Shown: positions 10,040 to 23,872 of the stretch, one piece after another
Numbering within the stretch: position 1 is the first letter of the stretch
Layout: every line of letters starts with the position of its first letter
Source: Daucus carota subsp. sativus
Lineage: Eukaryota > Streptophyta > Magnoliopsida > Apiales > Apiaceae
NCBI RefSeq assembly: GCF_001625215.2
Contig: NC_030384.2
Location: 29,686,527 to 29,750,526 of the forward strand
Reading direction: 5' to 3'
DNA length: 64,000 bases
Notes under the pieces: generated by a model
What the model saw: the letters and a program-made list of their open reading frames with translations, nothing else
The model's database searches: none
What the model was told of the DNA's origin: nothing
Program-made: the position numbers and the translations under genes

Positions 10040-11604
10040 CAGGTGAACTCTTTTATCTACCTCCCTATCACACAACACATGCACATAATAAAACTCAGAT
10101 GGAAATGCCATCTTCGTTTGGTTAAAATTTCTAGTCCTTTAGTTTTCTTAAATGTGTACAAAAACTAGTATTAATGCTGATGTCACAGGTATATTCTTTT
10201 GGTGGATTCAGGTTCGTCGTCAATTGTACTGCAGTGACCTTGGAGGAAGAATATGTTGCAGAGTTCTGCAGAATTCTTAGTGTTATAGTATTTCCAGTGG
10301 TATTATATTTACTATGTGTCATACATATTTGGTACTTCTATATGCATCTGTTCTGTTTGCACGTATACTTATGACTTATCACATTAAAGACAGTAACAGA
10401 AGGGTTATGTAACCTGTTATTAGATGCAAGTTTTATCTGATAATTGACTCGTTTTCTTCTTTTGATATTTATGTTATTATATGTTCCAATCCTTTAATGC
10501 GCGCCAACTTAATAAAATTTCTGCAGGTGAAGTCTCATACAGGCTACAGGTATGATGCTTACCTTCCAGTTATGCAATGTAGTTTGACCAATGGTTTTTC
10601 ATTCTATTTATGTAGATGTATAGGTTAGTACTGAGCAGTGATAAATTCGATAAATATGCTGGCTTTTAAAGGATAGATATTGAGCTAGAGGAATCATCTT
10701 ACATGCAAGCACAGTGTTTCTGAATCAAGTTTTTTATGAAATGCCTCATAGAAATTTAAGTGATCCTCAATATCCTAGCAATCTTCTTACACGGGCACCT
10801 GAGTCGGGGATATGGTCTATGATCTAGCAGACACACTTGTGAATAGGGTAATCCGAATTAAAATGATTCATCAGAGTTGCATACATCCTGCTGCAACATT
10901 ACTATATGTTTTATCCATTTACATACCTGCAGCTGCATATGCAAGAAATAAGAAGCTACAAAAGATGGACATGACGAAAACCAGATGCAGTAATCGTTTA
11001 ATTGTTTGTAATTAAGTTTTGTGCAGGCTAGTCATGTTCTTCAATTATTAGAAAAAAGAGCGTAAATTAGGCCATTGGACATACTGTTATCCAACAGAAT
11101 ACTTCAGCTCAGGTGCTCTGGTATCTGCCTAGTAAACTTTCACTGATGAAACTAGCCTAGACTATTTTTTTAGATCTATTTAACTATGACATTCCCTATT
11201 GTCGCTGGTGAACATCGACCAATCCACAGAACTGACTGGAAAATGAGCTCCCAATCGACAGAACTGACTGGGAAATTAAAGGTCTCTACTGCTGAGTAAA
11301 TATCTCAGAAACAGTCTCGACGACGAAAAATTGCCTAGTAGTCATATTATGTGAATGGTGGTGGAAAGCTTTCAGCTAATATTGTATCAAGTGGTGCAAC
11401 TTGTGGTTACAGAATTCAACCTTCTAACTCCTCTGGCTTTTGGTGTCATAATGCATTCTGTGTTGAAGATGTTTTGTTATTCAAAGTCTTTGTGTTTCTC
11501 CATTGTGGCCTGGCACACAAATTCCTTCGGCTTCACATGGTCCTTGATTATGTAATCAGTAATATGCATGTTTTTGTGCAGTCTACTGGGCTCTTTTATT
11601 CTTA
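10040..11604. other. Region downstream of the RLP pseudogene
   Basis: Probably former 3' untranslated sequence: splice-like junctions occur around 10042 and 10186, and short frames are unrecognised. I see no further gene. Confidence 0.4.
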
Positions 11605-11961
11605 GAGCATCTCCAGCAGCATCTTAGCCCATTCCTTAAATATAATATAAAATATTGGATCCTAGTGAGTTAAGATAATAATTGCTATTCTCACCTCCAA
11701 CAATATTCCTTATATTCATTCATTATATACTATTTTATTATTAAAAGTTGCCATTATTGCAATAGGGGAAGAGAGAGAACATGTTTGTATTCAAAATTTA
11801 TTATAAAATAAGAGTTAGGAGAGGAGAGAGGTTACCTAAAGATAAGGCATGGCTAGTGGAGTGATTTAGGGAATCATTAGATACTGTTGGAGTGGATTAT
11901 TTTCCCATATTCCTCATATTTTGGTCTAAGACTCCAAATAGGGAAGCTGCTGGAGTTGCTC
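11605..11961. mobile_element. Tourist-like (PIF/Harbinger) miniature element
   Basis: Terminal inverted repeats GAGCATCTCCAGCAGC at the left and GCTGCTGGAGTTGCTC at the right, with a direct TTA on both sides (11602-11604 and 11962-11964). A 357-bp element with a 3-bp TTA duplication fits the Tourist group. Confidence 0.85.
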
Positions 11962-11964
11962 TTA

Positions 11965-14900
11965 TAACTTAACTCTAGGCCTCTATTTTTCTCAAGCTTC
12001 GTGGTGCAAGGGGGCAAAATTATAAGAAGCCACCCAGATTCATAATAGATATCAAAGTTATCACTTATTTCATTTAAATATATTGAATTGATTACTCAAT
12101 TTTAAATTAATGTAATTTAATCATTAATTTAAAATTTGTATCGAGTAAATTAGTTGACAAAGATTAAATTAGTTCGACATTGGAATTTTTAATAACTAAA
12201 CTAATTTAAATTTTAAATTATTAGCCAAATTGTGTCATTATTATAATCAGTGACAATATATTTGAATCAAATGATCACTAATTACAAAATTTTATATAAA
12301 TGTATAGTATTATATTTTAAAAATTCTCGTCAACTACACCACTAATATTGTTGTTTCTGGCTACGTTCCACTTGCAAAATACATATTCCATATGCAAAAT
12401 TATTTTATCAGAATAATATTCTCAATCACGAGAGATGAAAATTAAAAAATAATTCAAAAATCATCAATACAACATGATCGTAAAAACAAACGAGATCCAT
12501 TTCTTGTTTGGAAAAAAACACACTCAACATACATGTGTGTTCGAAGAATCTGGATTCGATATGTGTTCGAGAGTATGATGAGCAAGTTGAAACTAAAATG
12601 AGTAGGGTTTGGCAAATACGATCAATACCCTATACAAGACTTTGGCACTTGCGAAACCAATATCGTTGACGATAAACATGTATCTAGTTGCAAATTGTAC
12701 CTAACTATCCTGCCAAGTCTTCAATTAGTTAGTATGTCGACGAATCAGATTTTATATTTCCGTGTGAAGTTAAAATATTTAATTTATTTACATCTTATTA
12801 TCAAATTATCGACATAGAAATTATATGTCATGCTCAAAGGACTATCGTCTCCACTAGCTACTTGTCTAATCGTTGCATTTTTGGATCAAGTTAACACAAG
12901 GGAGGAAAGAGACAATTACCTCTATGATTCAATTTATCGCAGATGGATCAAGGTTCAACAGATTTGCATGCAGGTTATAGTAATTTTCATGTAGAATCGG
13001 TGGAACAAGAATTTAGATACTCTGGCTCAAAATATTTAATTGTATAATTGTTTGGTTATAATTAAATATGATTGAAGTGTATTTAAATTTTGCTCTCTTT
13101 ATCGGCTAAAATTTTAGTCTCATAATATCAGTCATCTATATCTATAATCTATAATAAGATAATAGATATTAACTTTTTAGTGGGCGATAGAAGTAGAATT
13201 TTAATTTTCAATCGGTTCTGTACAGGAAAAGGCTTAGAAGTCTGTTTGGAAATGTAGTTGAAAATTACTATTGTATTACAAAAATGTGCTCGTAAAGAAA
13301 AATGTTATTATATACAGATCAGATAATTATTTGTTAATTTCTTTGATATTTATATATTTTAAATTTTAATATAAAGAAATAATATATTTGGTAGGTTTTA
13401 ATGGCAAAATCTGCTTCCACAAACGTTGGAAAGCAACTTTTTCAAAAACATATCAAGATTAATTTTTTTCTAAAAACAAATTTTCAGCAACTACTATTCT
13501 GAAAAACTGAAAGATCAAATAATTTTTAACTCATCTTTCAGTAAAATATACTACAAAACTGGCGTTGAAATAATAATATCGAATATGATTAACAGATATA
13601 TATAATATATGGGGAATCGAAAATACGATATCAATATTGTAAAACGCGGGAATTGGACTTAATCGGTGAAGTTATGAAATAAAGATTAACCGGAGATTAA
13701 TTGAATTGATCGGATATTAATCAGATTGATCGGTAATTAATCAGATATTTATGTTCGTTGAGTTACGAAAGAATGATAAATCGTGATTAATCATCGATTT
13801 TTAGAACAGAGACGTTGATAATGAAGAAATAGAAATAGAAATAGAAAAGGAAGTAAAATGGGAACATGAAGTAGATTGTCCAGTGGTTCGCCGACAGATA
13901 TGTGAGAGAATAACTCCAAAGGACAAAGGGTGAACGCGGACTACACGTGCATGAAAATTGCAAAGCCAAATTTATGAACAAGCTCGGACACAACTAGCTC
14001 ACTACGCGGTTTTTGCCTCTTTTTTCTTCCATACTACTCATTACCATCTCAACTCATTCTAACTCTCGATCCTACAAGCCCCCAGCCTCTGTGCATCATC
14101 ATATGTGTAGCTCCTATCGGCTTATTGCTTTTATTTTAAATATATTATCTTCCGAGTTCGACAAATCTGGTAAAAAAAGTTATCGGATGTCGACCGGCAC
14201 TTGACATGATTATTTTATTATTTTAGAGAAATTAGCTAGCTGGTTAGAATGTGAATAAACATCCATATATAGGTGTGCAATAATAATTTTTTAATAATTA
14301 TAACTTTTTTATGTAAAATTCACGGTGAAATTGTGCGGTGTACTCTTGAATGTAGCCATGCATATTATGAGATGAGAAAATTTGAATGCCGGTCTCTTCT
14401 TCAAAACTATGTTCAAATTTAATTCAAGTTACCCGCAATAGTTGGTTGAGCTGGTTAAAGAGAGGATTTGTATCCTCTTGATCACAGGAGAGAGGAGAAG
14501 TTGTGATTATATCTCCTGGACCAGAGATTATTGCTCATTTGTATATATTACTCATTCCTTTATATATGGATGTCTATGGTACGGTGCTTAAGAAAAATTA
14601 TATATCGTGGAAAATTAGTGAAAGCTGTAGCTTCGATATGATAAAATTTATTAGTCTTAGAATTTTTTAAAATATAAAAAATTGAAAAAATGTTATTTTA
14701 TAAATAAAATTTAGAAAAATGAATGAGCACATAATAATTCATTCCTGAGTACCCGTGCGTAGAAGAATATACCTGATCCTCATATAGCATGTGATAATGC
14801 TCAATTTGTCATAGGTGGTCTTTCTCCTGGTTTGAATATCAGGCTGGTTATGGTCTAACTGAAGCTTCTATATAATAATCAGAGGCGGAGGCTCCCCGAC

Positions 14901-15900
14901 ACCTCTGCTGTAGGAGTAAAAATCAAATGTAAAAGAGTGTAAAAACAATGCACATAAATGATTATATCAATATATATTTGTAAGGGGGTTTAAAAGTAAT
15001 GAGTTGGATAATGTGACACACTTTCATGAAAGTGGAGTCAGAAGTTTGGCTACCTTTATGAGAATTTGAAATTATCGCTAACATCTTGAAAATCAGTATA
15101 ACTTTGATCACAATTCTGAGGTTCACTTATATTTCTATTATTTAGACTCTTAGGCAGTATTATCTTCAATTCTATGTAAAAGTATCATTCAAGTGACAAA
15201 TTCTGGGGATCTTTTATTTATATATTCATACTTAAAATATTTTGACATGACATGTTACAATATTATTTTTATGAATTATGAAAATTGTAAGTCAGTATCA
15301 ATCTAATCTATTAAACATTTATCAATATATTGGGAAATTAAAATCTAGTGAAGAAATTAAATAAAAACAAAATGATCAATAATTTGAACCATATATCAAA
15401 TTCCTTTAAAACTTAAAAGACCGTTTATTGCCCCAAAGAAGCTCCTCGTGTTTGTAAAAGAAGAACAAGAAAGCAACCATCAACCACTAAATACACAAAA
15501 GACTCATAAAGTAAAACATATATTCCGTCCACTAAGAAAATTAGTTACAAGACAAAGATGACAGTTTGATTGAGTTGGGTAATCTCACAAAATTTAATTA
15601 ACAAACAATATATCATGTGAAGCCAAATGTTATTCACTGCACGAATTGGTACAAAAACAGTACAAAGTTATGATTATTCTCCTTTTCCCCTTCTTTATGC
15701 AACTTAATTCAACACATCATTGCCTATACATGTAATTAGCTTTATTACATTTACTATATCTTTGACTCAAATAATAAGATTCTATGTGAAATCCCACTGA
15801 ATATTCTTTTAACAATGAGATTAACTTAATTTGGTAATTAATTAAGCTGGTAATGCTCGAAATCTTGAGATTTTCTGAGTTAATATTGATTCCGTGATGA
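11965..15900. other. Long gene-free stretch with diverged repeats
   Basis: No gene is supported. About 12057-12286 forms an imperfect inverted repeat (TCATTTAAATATATTG against CAATATATTTGAATCAAATGA) and is probably an old miniature element. About 13650-13800 contains repeated ATTAATCGG-type words, also found at 24.36-24.70 kb. The rest is AT-rich. Confidence 0.5.
14432..14530 (+). repeat. Possible tRNA-derived SINE remnant
   Basis: GGTTGAGCTGG at 14443-14453 fits a polymerase III A box and is followed by tRNA-like spacing, but no clear B box (GGTTCGANNCC) follows. Low confidence. Confidence 0.25.
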
Positions 15901-17204
15901 TTATGTCCAAAGGGGTTCCAAGACTGAGCTGAGATTGACATCAAGATCCGGGAAGAAGTTGAGGTTCTCATAGGGCTGCTGATTATTATCTGTGATCATG
16001 GACTCTTGATCTTGATTATGAGGTTGTGCTGACATGTCCATGCAGATTAGGGTTAGTAAGTTGGCTTGTTGGCATTGCATGTTTACAATCTCAGCTTGAG
16101 CCTTGGCCAGTTCTGCTTGTAAATCACTGACTTGCTTTTGGAGGTGGCAGATTGCACCAGCACATCCGTACACGGGGTCTCTCACTCTTGCATTGGCTTC
16201 GTAGACCATGCTGCTCACGGCATCTGCTCTTTGAGACTCCGGGAGTTCCTGTAATCCGAAATCATTATATGACGGAATAATATTACGTTAAGACATTCAG
16301 GTCCCTGACAAACGATTATATAAATAAACGGTAATAATTAACAATGTCGTCGAGGACCGAGTCATCTAGCGAGGAATGATAAAACTAGTGTTTTGTTATT
16401 TGAAATATTTGCTCACAATCTACCTGCTAGAATTGACTAGATCAAGCAAGCCAAGATAGTGGAGGTGTTTGTACGATAGTGCTTCAAGTGTCAACTCTTG
16501 TAACGAATATTATTCCCCAAGGTGGTCCAACTATTCATATGCATACCAGAACACAAGGGAACACAAAACAAACCGATGCACTACCATAAAAATTAATTGA
16601 TATTAAATATATTATTTTAAAAATTCGTGATTAATCTCTTAATTAATGTGTCGTATCTCATCGAACTGGATAAATATTCGATTATATGATTAACCATCTG
16701 ATTAATTACTAATTAATTTTTGTTCTACATCTTTACCGATTAAGTCGGATTCACTTTTTTTACAACATGTATATTGTGTCCTTGATATGAATTTTTTTTA
16801 GAAATTTTGCGTTAAGAAAAAATTAAATACCTACATAATGATTATTAATATTTAAAACACATAAACTCGAGCCAAAACATTTTATGGCATTATAGAAATA
16901 TTACCTGAAGTAACTTAATGATATTGCTAGCTCCGAACACTCTATGAGCAATAGTGAACTTGAGAGGATCCGTGGGTGGAAAATAAGGTGCCAGCACACA
17001 TTTCTCCACACATCTCCGACGAAGAATCTTACATGCAGCACAAGGGCTCATCACGGCAGCTGTCGGCGGAACAGGAGTACCACTCGTGGTATCAGAGCTC
17101 AGGCCAGAAGGAGAATTATTCGAGAATGTTTGCGAAGGCAAAGAATTCGTCGAATACAACAACGGTTTAGTCACACTAATGTTACTAGCTGAAGTCCCTT
17201 CCAT
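15901..17204 (-). CDS. LBD1: LBD1-like LOB-domain transcription factor
   Basis: Two exons, 17204-16905 and 16248-15901, joined in phase 0 to give 215 residues. The LOB domain is complete: the zinc-binding CX2CX6CX3C block (CAACKILRRRCVEKC), the FGASNIIKLLQ of the GAS block split at its end by the intron, the DPVYGCAGAI block, and the coiled coil LQKQVSDLQAELAKAQAEI, where the last Leu of the LX6LX3LX6L pattern is Ile. The protein ends EPLWT, which as I recall matches the LBD1 end rather than LBD11. LBD proteins are nuclear DNA-binding regulators of lateral organ and vascular/secondary growth. An upstream in-frame ATG at 17273 would add 23 hydrophobic residues. TATTTATA at 17288-17281 would place the transcript start near 17255, below that ATG, so I choose 17204. 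The N-terminal 50 residues are Ser/Thr/Pro-rich and unstructured. Confidence 0.93.
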
Positions 17205-17289
17205 CTCTTCAGGCAAGAAAAGAGAAATTAAAATAGTAGCTAGGAAGAGAGTTGAGTAGATCTGAAAAGCCAAGTTAATGTATAAATAG

Positions 17290-20200
17290 AGGGGGCTGTG
17301 GGAATTTTGTGGGATATCATGCTGACGCTAAAACACGTTGTTATGAAAAATTGGTGGTGTATCTGGTGACGTGGCTGCCCCCTAACTTTTTTTTCTTGCG
17401 TATTAATTACTTGATTTGGATTAGCATGGGTTGGTCAAGTTTTAATCCAACTTTCTGGAAATTTTTTTCTTCTTTTTCTTTGTGAAAAGTCAAGGTTTTT
17501 TTTTCTCTTTTCTCAAGTGAGTTGAGCTGGGAAGCTCAGTTGCTTATGCACTTCATAATATAAAAATGGTTTGATATATACATTTCTCTTATCTTATTTC
17601 TAAGAAATAATTCATTTATATCTGAGAAAATACATGAATATGAATTTTTACCTGAAAATAAATAATTTACTTTTGTAAAAAAAATATCAAACACCTCTAA
17701 ATACATAATTTTAAAAATATATAAATATAAAAAAATCCAAAATAAAATTTTATTTTTTGTGAAAAAAAACTCTGGCACACATGCTTATAATTTGTTAAAA
17801 GATTGAGCTTGGCTCATTCTCGTCAAGTCCTTGCGTCTTCTGGTCTTTTTTCAAGACTTTGCTTCTTCGGTCTGGTCCGAACGTGTAATCTCCTTCGATT
17901 TTATAACTCCATTCTTATTTACGACACTCACTCTGCTTTTAGCTACTGTACAAGAATTTGGACCAAATAAATCCGATATGACCGAAATAAATATATTTTC
18001 GACCCGACATGTACTCAAGGCATGCATATTCGAGATCTTACATTTACCAGTTATACGAACAACGAATGTGAATGACTGAGAAAAGAACGAAACACACCAA
18101 TAAATATTCTTTTGGTAAGAGTGTTATAGATGTGAAGGCGAATTAATAAAATCAAAAATATACACAAAACAAGAGCAGACATTATATAAAAAGTTGATGC
18201 ACATAAAGGGTTAAGGGGGCCAAGAAAGTTTAACAAAGCCATGACATTCATTGAATTGGATAATTAGTCTTGTAGGTTTTGTAGTATATACTTTTTCATT
18301 CCCTCCTTTTCAATAGTCAATCTTAGATTTCAATATAATATAACTATTAATTTATAAGAGGTTAAATAATAACTGAATAATTATTTATTATAAAACGGGG
18401 AGATTAGTATGAAAATATATAGATCTAGAAACACCAATTGACGGCAACTGATAGATACATTTTTGTTTTGTAAATATAAACATACAAACCAATCTATCAG
18501 GGAGCTGTTAATTGTTTTCATTTTACTTTATAAAAATATGTAGTTATTTAAATAAATTATTATGCATATTAATTAAAATCTATAATTAAATATTTAAGAC
18601 ATTCCATTTTATATAAATAAATAATTATTTCTGAAAAATAAGATAGATCAGAACCCCGAACACACAAATAAGCTGTTAGTAAATTGAGACTAAATTGTAT
18701 AATCAAATTCAATTTCATCTGGCATTTCGATAAATGAGTTTTAAATTTGTAATACAATAGCTTGACGTTATAGTAATTAATTTTTAGAGATAAATATTTA
18801 AAAAACTCTTAACATTTCTTATTTACATAATTAAAAAGAAAAATAAGATAAGTAAAACCCCTAGACAGAAAACTAAGCCTTTGTTAAATTGAGACTATAT
18901 TGTATAATCAAATTTAATTTCATCTCCATCAGCGGAGTTCAAAAATTTGTAATTTCCATAGTTCGACATTATTTTTACTTTACACAAAGATGATTAAGGA
19001 TCAGCTTTTTAGGGAAAGAATAATATTTTTTTTCTCTTCAAAGGTGACCGTTAACCATTTTTTAAAAGAATTCTAGTCATTACATTAAAAAAATATATAA
19101 TTTTAATCATCAAAATAATAAAACAGATAAAAATCGAGTTGTATATTATATAGTTTACTCTAAAATCAATGGGTAGCTACCAGAGATCATAAGTCGGTAA
19201 ATATGGACGTACACATCAAGGTTGCGGCAAAGTACTAACCGAAACCGGCCAGTCAAAAAAGGGAGATAGCGTTTATGTCAACTGTATGGATCATATTGTT
19301 CCCGTAATCTTCTTCTACCAACTAAATAGACTGCTTTATTAATTACCAAAACAACAAAACAATTAAATTACTAATAGACGAGTAATTCATGTTTCACACA
19401 ACGGGCTAGATTAACTAATAGACAAGTAAATTTCATGTTTCACGCTAATTGCAGCTAGCTAGTGTCAAGTATATTAACTACATGAGAATTAACAACATTC
19501 AAATTGATTAATTTTTTATCAAAGATTATAAGTTACTCTTTTATTATTTTAAAAAACTGAAAATTACATCTTAAAACAGATTAAAAATTATTTCCAGTGA
19601 CATATTTTTTTAAATTTTTCATTTGATAAAATATTAATAAATTTTAGTCAAAATTTGATCAATTTGACTGGCACAAAATATAACAACTAAAAAGGGACGG
19701 GACGGAGGCAGTACTAATCTCCAAATTAGTTGTAGTTGATACAATTCTAGAATCCGAGCTGACTAGCACTATCTCATGCAGCATGCACCAACTGCAAACA
19801 ATGCCACCTCTACATTTTGTGCCTACCCTCGTCCAAATATACTCTCTGTTTGGTGCCGACTGTTTACCTGAGGATGTATTTCTTTCGGCTCCTTAACAAA
19901 CCATTGATATTTATTATCATCGAGATAAGTAATGATTATAAAAGTTTTAGGATAAGCCAATTGGGCTGTTTCTGTGATGTGTCAGATCATTCACAATGAC
20001 AATTTATTTTGTAACCTAAAATCCGATTTATTTGTGGTTACTCGTTTATTCAATAGTTTGGTACGAAACAGCTGAGCTCGTGTGCAGTGAGATTGAGACC
20101 ATGAGGGTGCTCAATTTGACTTCTTCATTTATCTATCTATTTCAATATCCTTGTAATACGATAACAAATAATCTTGAAATGATCTGATTTTAAGTCATTG

Positions 20201-22598
20201 TATATTATTTGTATTTAGAGATTATTAATGGGGTGTTTGGAATCTAGATGTTTGGGGTAAAATGAGAGGTTTTGGGTGTTTTAGAGGTTTTGATTATTTC
20301 AATCCGCTAACATTAGTATTTGGTAATTAACGGATTGAAATATAAATTTGGGCTCAAAAAGCTAATTTTCCAAAAGGTGGTTTGAGGAGTTTTTTTGGTT
20401 AGAAGTTTTGGTAAGTGTCATAAAAAACTAATGAAACAACTATTTACCAAACAGATTTACAAGAGATCGCTATTTTAATCGATTAGTCAAAACATTTATT
20501 TTAACCAGCTCGTCAAAACATCTAATTCAATTCGCTAACAATTAACCGCTAACTCCTAAATAAGACCAATATATCTTGCAAAAGAGTTTATTTATTGTGA
20601 TCCGCGCCGAAGACTATTCACTGAAGTTCATCATGAACAGGAGAACTTTGCTGTTTTGTTGGTATATCTAGAATTTTATTGAAGTACCAGAAAAACATAT
20701 AATTAGATATTTTTTCTCTTTTTAATATATAATCAACTTATAATTTATGTCATATCGGAGATTTCTAATTTATTAATAAACCTTGTAAAAATGTATTTGA
20801 ATTAATATACGTTTATTAGGGACGTTAATATAGGTTATTACTTACTTAGTATTTAAGTTTTTATTAGAATATTTAGAAGTATATTGACATGAAATATGTG
20901 TTCAAATTATAATTATCGAAAAGGTATTACAAATAAAAATATACTTTGTCCTATCAAAAATATATGTTTGGAGGACAATATTTCCTCATGTGACTTCCAC
21001 TGTGATATTGGAGACGTTCAGTTCATATACATTTCGTAGCAATCTACAGTAGTAAATGCTGAATATGATTGATAAGTGTTTCTTGTATCTGCTCCTTCTC
21101 CGCCCCTGAATTGTATACCCGTATGCATACGTAAGAGCAGACAAGCATTTTAATGCTTCTTCTGCACGCATTTTAATGCTTATTCAAAAGATAGTTTTAT
21201 ATTATTTTCAAAATTTTTTTGAATAAAAATTTAATTATTAAATTTTATTCAATAAAAAGTTGTGAACAACACCGTATACTGCTACAAACAAAATAAAAAA
21301 GAAATGATCTATGCTCTTGTACTTCGTAGTAGGGGTGTACACGGTTCGGGTTGGGCAGGTTAGCGGAATTTATTGACTCAACCCAATTAAATCGGGTTTT
21401 CAAAATTTCAACCCAACCCGAACCGTATAAATTTGTAACTCAAACCAATTTGTAGTACTTCGGTTTGGATCGGTTCGGATTGGTTTGGTTATAATCGCCG
21501 ATGTCGAATAGGTCTTCAACACAATCTTGTCAAAAACATAAAATTGAATTCAATTACAAAAAATAAGTAGTGACAAATAATGAACAAATATATTCATGAA
21601 TTTAATCTTATATTCTCATCCATAAATTTATGCTCATATATATTTAAATAGCAAACAAAAATTAATATATTAAATTTAGACACACAAATACAATAAAACT
21701 AATTGGACTAAGCTAATATGTGATGAGATGGATATATTTAATATGTTCCCATATTTTTCAATCGGGTTGGGTTGGGTTGGATCGGTTTATAAAACCTAAA
21801 ATCCATATCCAATCCAATTAAATCGGGTTAATACTATTTCAATCCAATTACTAACCGAGTTAAAAAATTTCGGATTAGATCGGCCGAAATATGATCGGTT
21901 TGGATAGGGTTGGTCGGTTTCGCCAACCCGTGTACACCCGTGCTTACTTGGTAGACACACAAAAGTACACGGCCATAGGCATGGAAGGTTGGATACCACT
22001 AAGCTTATCAAACGTGGCGGGTCAATACAACTTGCAGCGGTTATATTTCCACCTTTAAAATATAATAAAGGGAAATTACACTTATGTGAAATGTGAATAG
22101 CAATCCAATCACCTTTACCAAATCCATAGTTAAAATCTTATTTAAAATAAGATGTTCTATCTTATTTATCTCATTTAACTATTTAAGATACGGCGACTAA
22201 ATATATGAACGTGTTTAATTATTAAACACATACATGTAAGTAAAGGAATTATCTCATCAGAAATAAAATAGACGCATATTTAAGTAATGCAAAATATCTT
22301 GTTTAAGATAATTTAAAACGTATAAATAAAGACACAAGTTCGTGTACACAACTATATGAGCAAGGTAGTCATTTAGCGTACAAAATTGCGGCAAGAATCA
22401 AAGTCTTCACACCATGAAAACCTTGACTAGAAGAGAAAGAGGGTACTCTGATATAACTTCGCTGGTTTATATACGCATATTTGAGTTTTGATTGTTTCCA
22501 CAAAACCGCAATAATTACTTCAAGCCAGCGTGAGGTACCTGCAATGCTCCGTTATGTTTGGTTTATGAGGTTGAATTGTATTAATATGAAATGGGTTT
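17290..22598. other. Gene-free stretch with several degenerate repeats
   Basis: No gene is supported. A pair of diverged units of about 140 bp with a 204-bp period starts near 18634 and 18838; both contain AAATTGAGACTAWATTGTATAATCAAAT. A solitary Stowaway-type end, GGGACGGAGGCAG followed by TA, lies at 19696-19713 with no partner. About 20230-20568 looks like a miniature element (GGGGTGTTTGG at the left). A clear hAT-like element at 21330 is listed separately. Confidence 0.5.
21330..21946. mobile_element. hAT-like non-autonomous element
   Basis: The left end is TAGGGGTGTACACGG and the right end, inverted, carries GGGTGTACACGG. The flanks CTTCGTAG (21322-21329) and CTTGGTAG (21947-21954) match at 7 of 8 bases, as expected for an aged 8-bp hAT duplication. 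The interior is filled with CGGTTTGGRT/AACCCRAACC words. Confidence 0.65.
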
Positions 22599-22599
22599 G

Positions 22600-23056
22600 T
22601 CTAGTGTGTGGACATGGGCATATACTAAGCACTAAATTTTATAAGTTTGATAAATTTTGATTGATGTGGTTGGTGAATTTGCAGGGGTCCACCATTATAA
22701 AGAAGTACTCCCTCCGTCCCATTTTAACTGCTTTTGACTTTTTTACACGTATTTTAAGATGTTAAAAAAATTACATCTAAACATGATTATTTTTTATAAA
22801 ATTTATATCAAATAAAAGTTTAGAGTCTAAACTTTTATTTGATATAAGAATTGAAATTTTTTATTGAGTGTAGATATTGTTTTTTTACACCTCAATATAC
22901 GTGTTAAAAAGTCAAACATCAGTTAAAATGAGACAGAGGGAGTAATAGTCAATCACAATCACTCAAACTTATGAATTTTAGTACTTAACATGTGCTCACG
23001 AGCACACACTAGAAAATGAATTTTAGTACTTAACATGTGCCCACGGGCACACACTA
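22600..23056. mobile_element. Older inverted-repeat element split by a Stowaway insertion
   Basis: The left end CTAGTGTGTGGACATGGGCA is mirrored at the right by TGTGCTCACGAGCACACACTAG. The right terminal segment is itself tandemly duplicated (about 53 bp, second copy ending near 23056). A Stowaway element occupies 22708-22942 inside it. Confidence 0.65.
22708..22942. mobile_element. Stowaway-like miniature element
   Basis: Starts CTCCCTCCGTCCCATTTTAA and ends with its diverged inverse TTAAAATGAGACAGAGGGAG. TA lies on both sides (22706-22707, 22943-22944). 235 bp, no coding capacity. Confidence 0.9.
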
Positions 23057-23116
23057 GAAAAACCGATATGAATTTGGAAGATGTATTTATAATTTTGTAT
23101 TCAACTTTAAATCATA

Positions 23117-23413
23117 CTCCCTCCGTCCCCCTCAATTGTTTATATTGGAGGGGGACACGAAAACCAAGACAATGTATAAAAAATGAGTAAAGTTAGATGA
23201 AAAATGGGACCTATCAATATTTAATACAGTAATAGATTTGAGATAGTGGAGGAAAGTAGTGGATGTAATAGTAGTTTTTATTCTTAAATATGAGATAGTA
23301 GCAGAAGATAGTGGGTGTAATGATGGGAAAAACTTACTATTTATAGTAACGTAAAGAAATGAGAGGGACATCCCAAAATAGTAACTTTAAAGAAATGAGA
23401 GAGACAGAGGAAA
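23117..23413. mobile_element. Stowaway-like miniature element, diverged
   Basis: Left end CTCCCTCCGTCCCCCTCAAT after TA. The right end is a degenerate AAATGAGAGAGACAGAGG followed by AAA-TA. A partial second copy of the right end (AAATGAGAGGGACAT) lies at about 23357. Confidence 0.7.
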
Positions 23414-23563
23414 TAGTTAAATACAACATTAACCTCAGCCGAGAGAAAGCGGGCCACCACCCCCATATTTCTATAATATCAATATTTTGCATCATATATC
23501 ATTATATGTATTATTTTGTTAAAAATTATATGATTTTAGTAAATGGGTGAAGCGAGACTTGTA

Positions 23564-23870
23564 CTCCCTCCGTCTCGATTTATAGGTCCATTTTGGAGAA
23601 AAAAAAAATTTGTCCCAAAATACTTGTCACTCTCTTCTTTTAATACAAATTTATCTACATATTAATTGTGATTTTTTTGGAACTCAACATTATTCTCATT
23701 TCTCAATGCACTAAATCCCTATATTTATTGTGATTTTTTTGAAACTCAACTATATTCTCACTTATCAATGCACTTATTTATGATACATAAGATAAGATTC
23801 TATCTAACCAACTTTTTTCTTAATATGCGTGTTTATTCCAAAATGGACCTATAAATCGAGACGGAGGGAG
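23564..23870. mobile_element. Stowaway-like miniature element with long perfect ends
   Basis: The terminal inverted repeats are identical over 34 bases, starting CTCCCTCCGTCTCGATTTAT, with TA on both sides (23562-23563 and 23871-23872). The intact ends suggest the most recent insertion among the four in the window. Confidence 0.93.
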
Positions 23871-23872
23871 TA

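Noticed and set aside
17205-17273. N-terminal extension of the LBD gene
   Set aside because: Hydrophobic, outside the expected transcript start, and not conserved in LOB-domain proteins.
19689-19713. Single Stowaway-like end
   Set aside because: Only one terminus is present; no element can be delimited.
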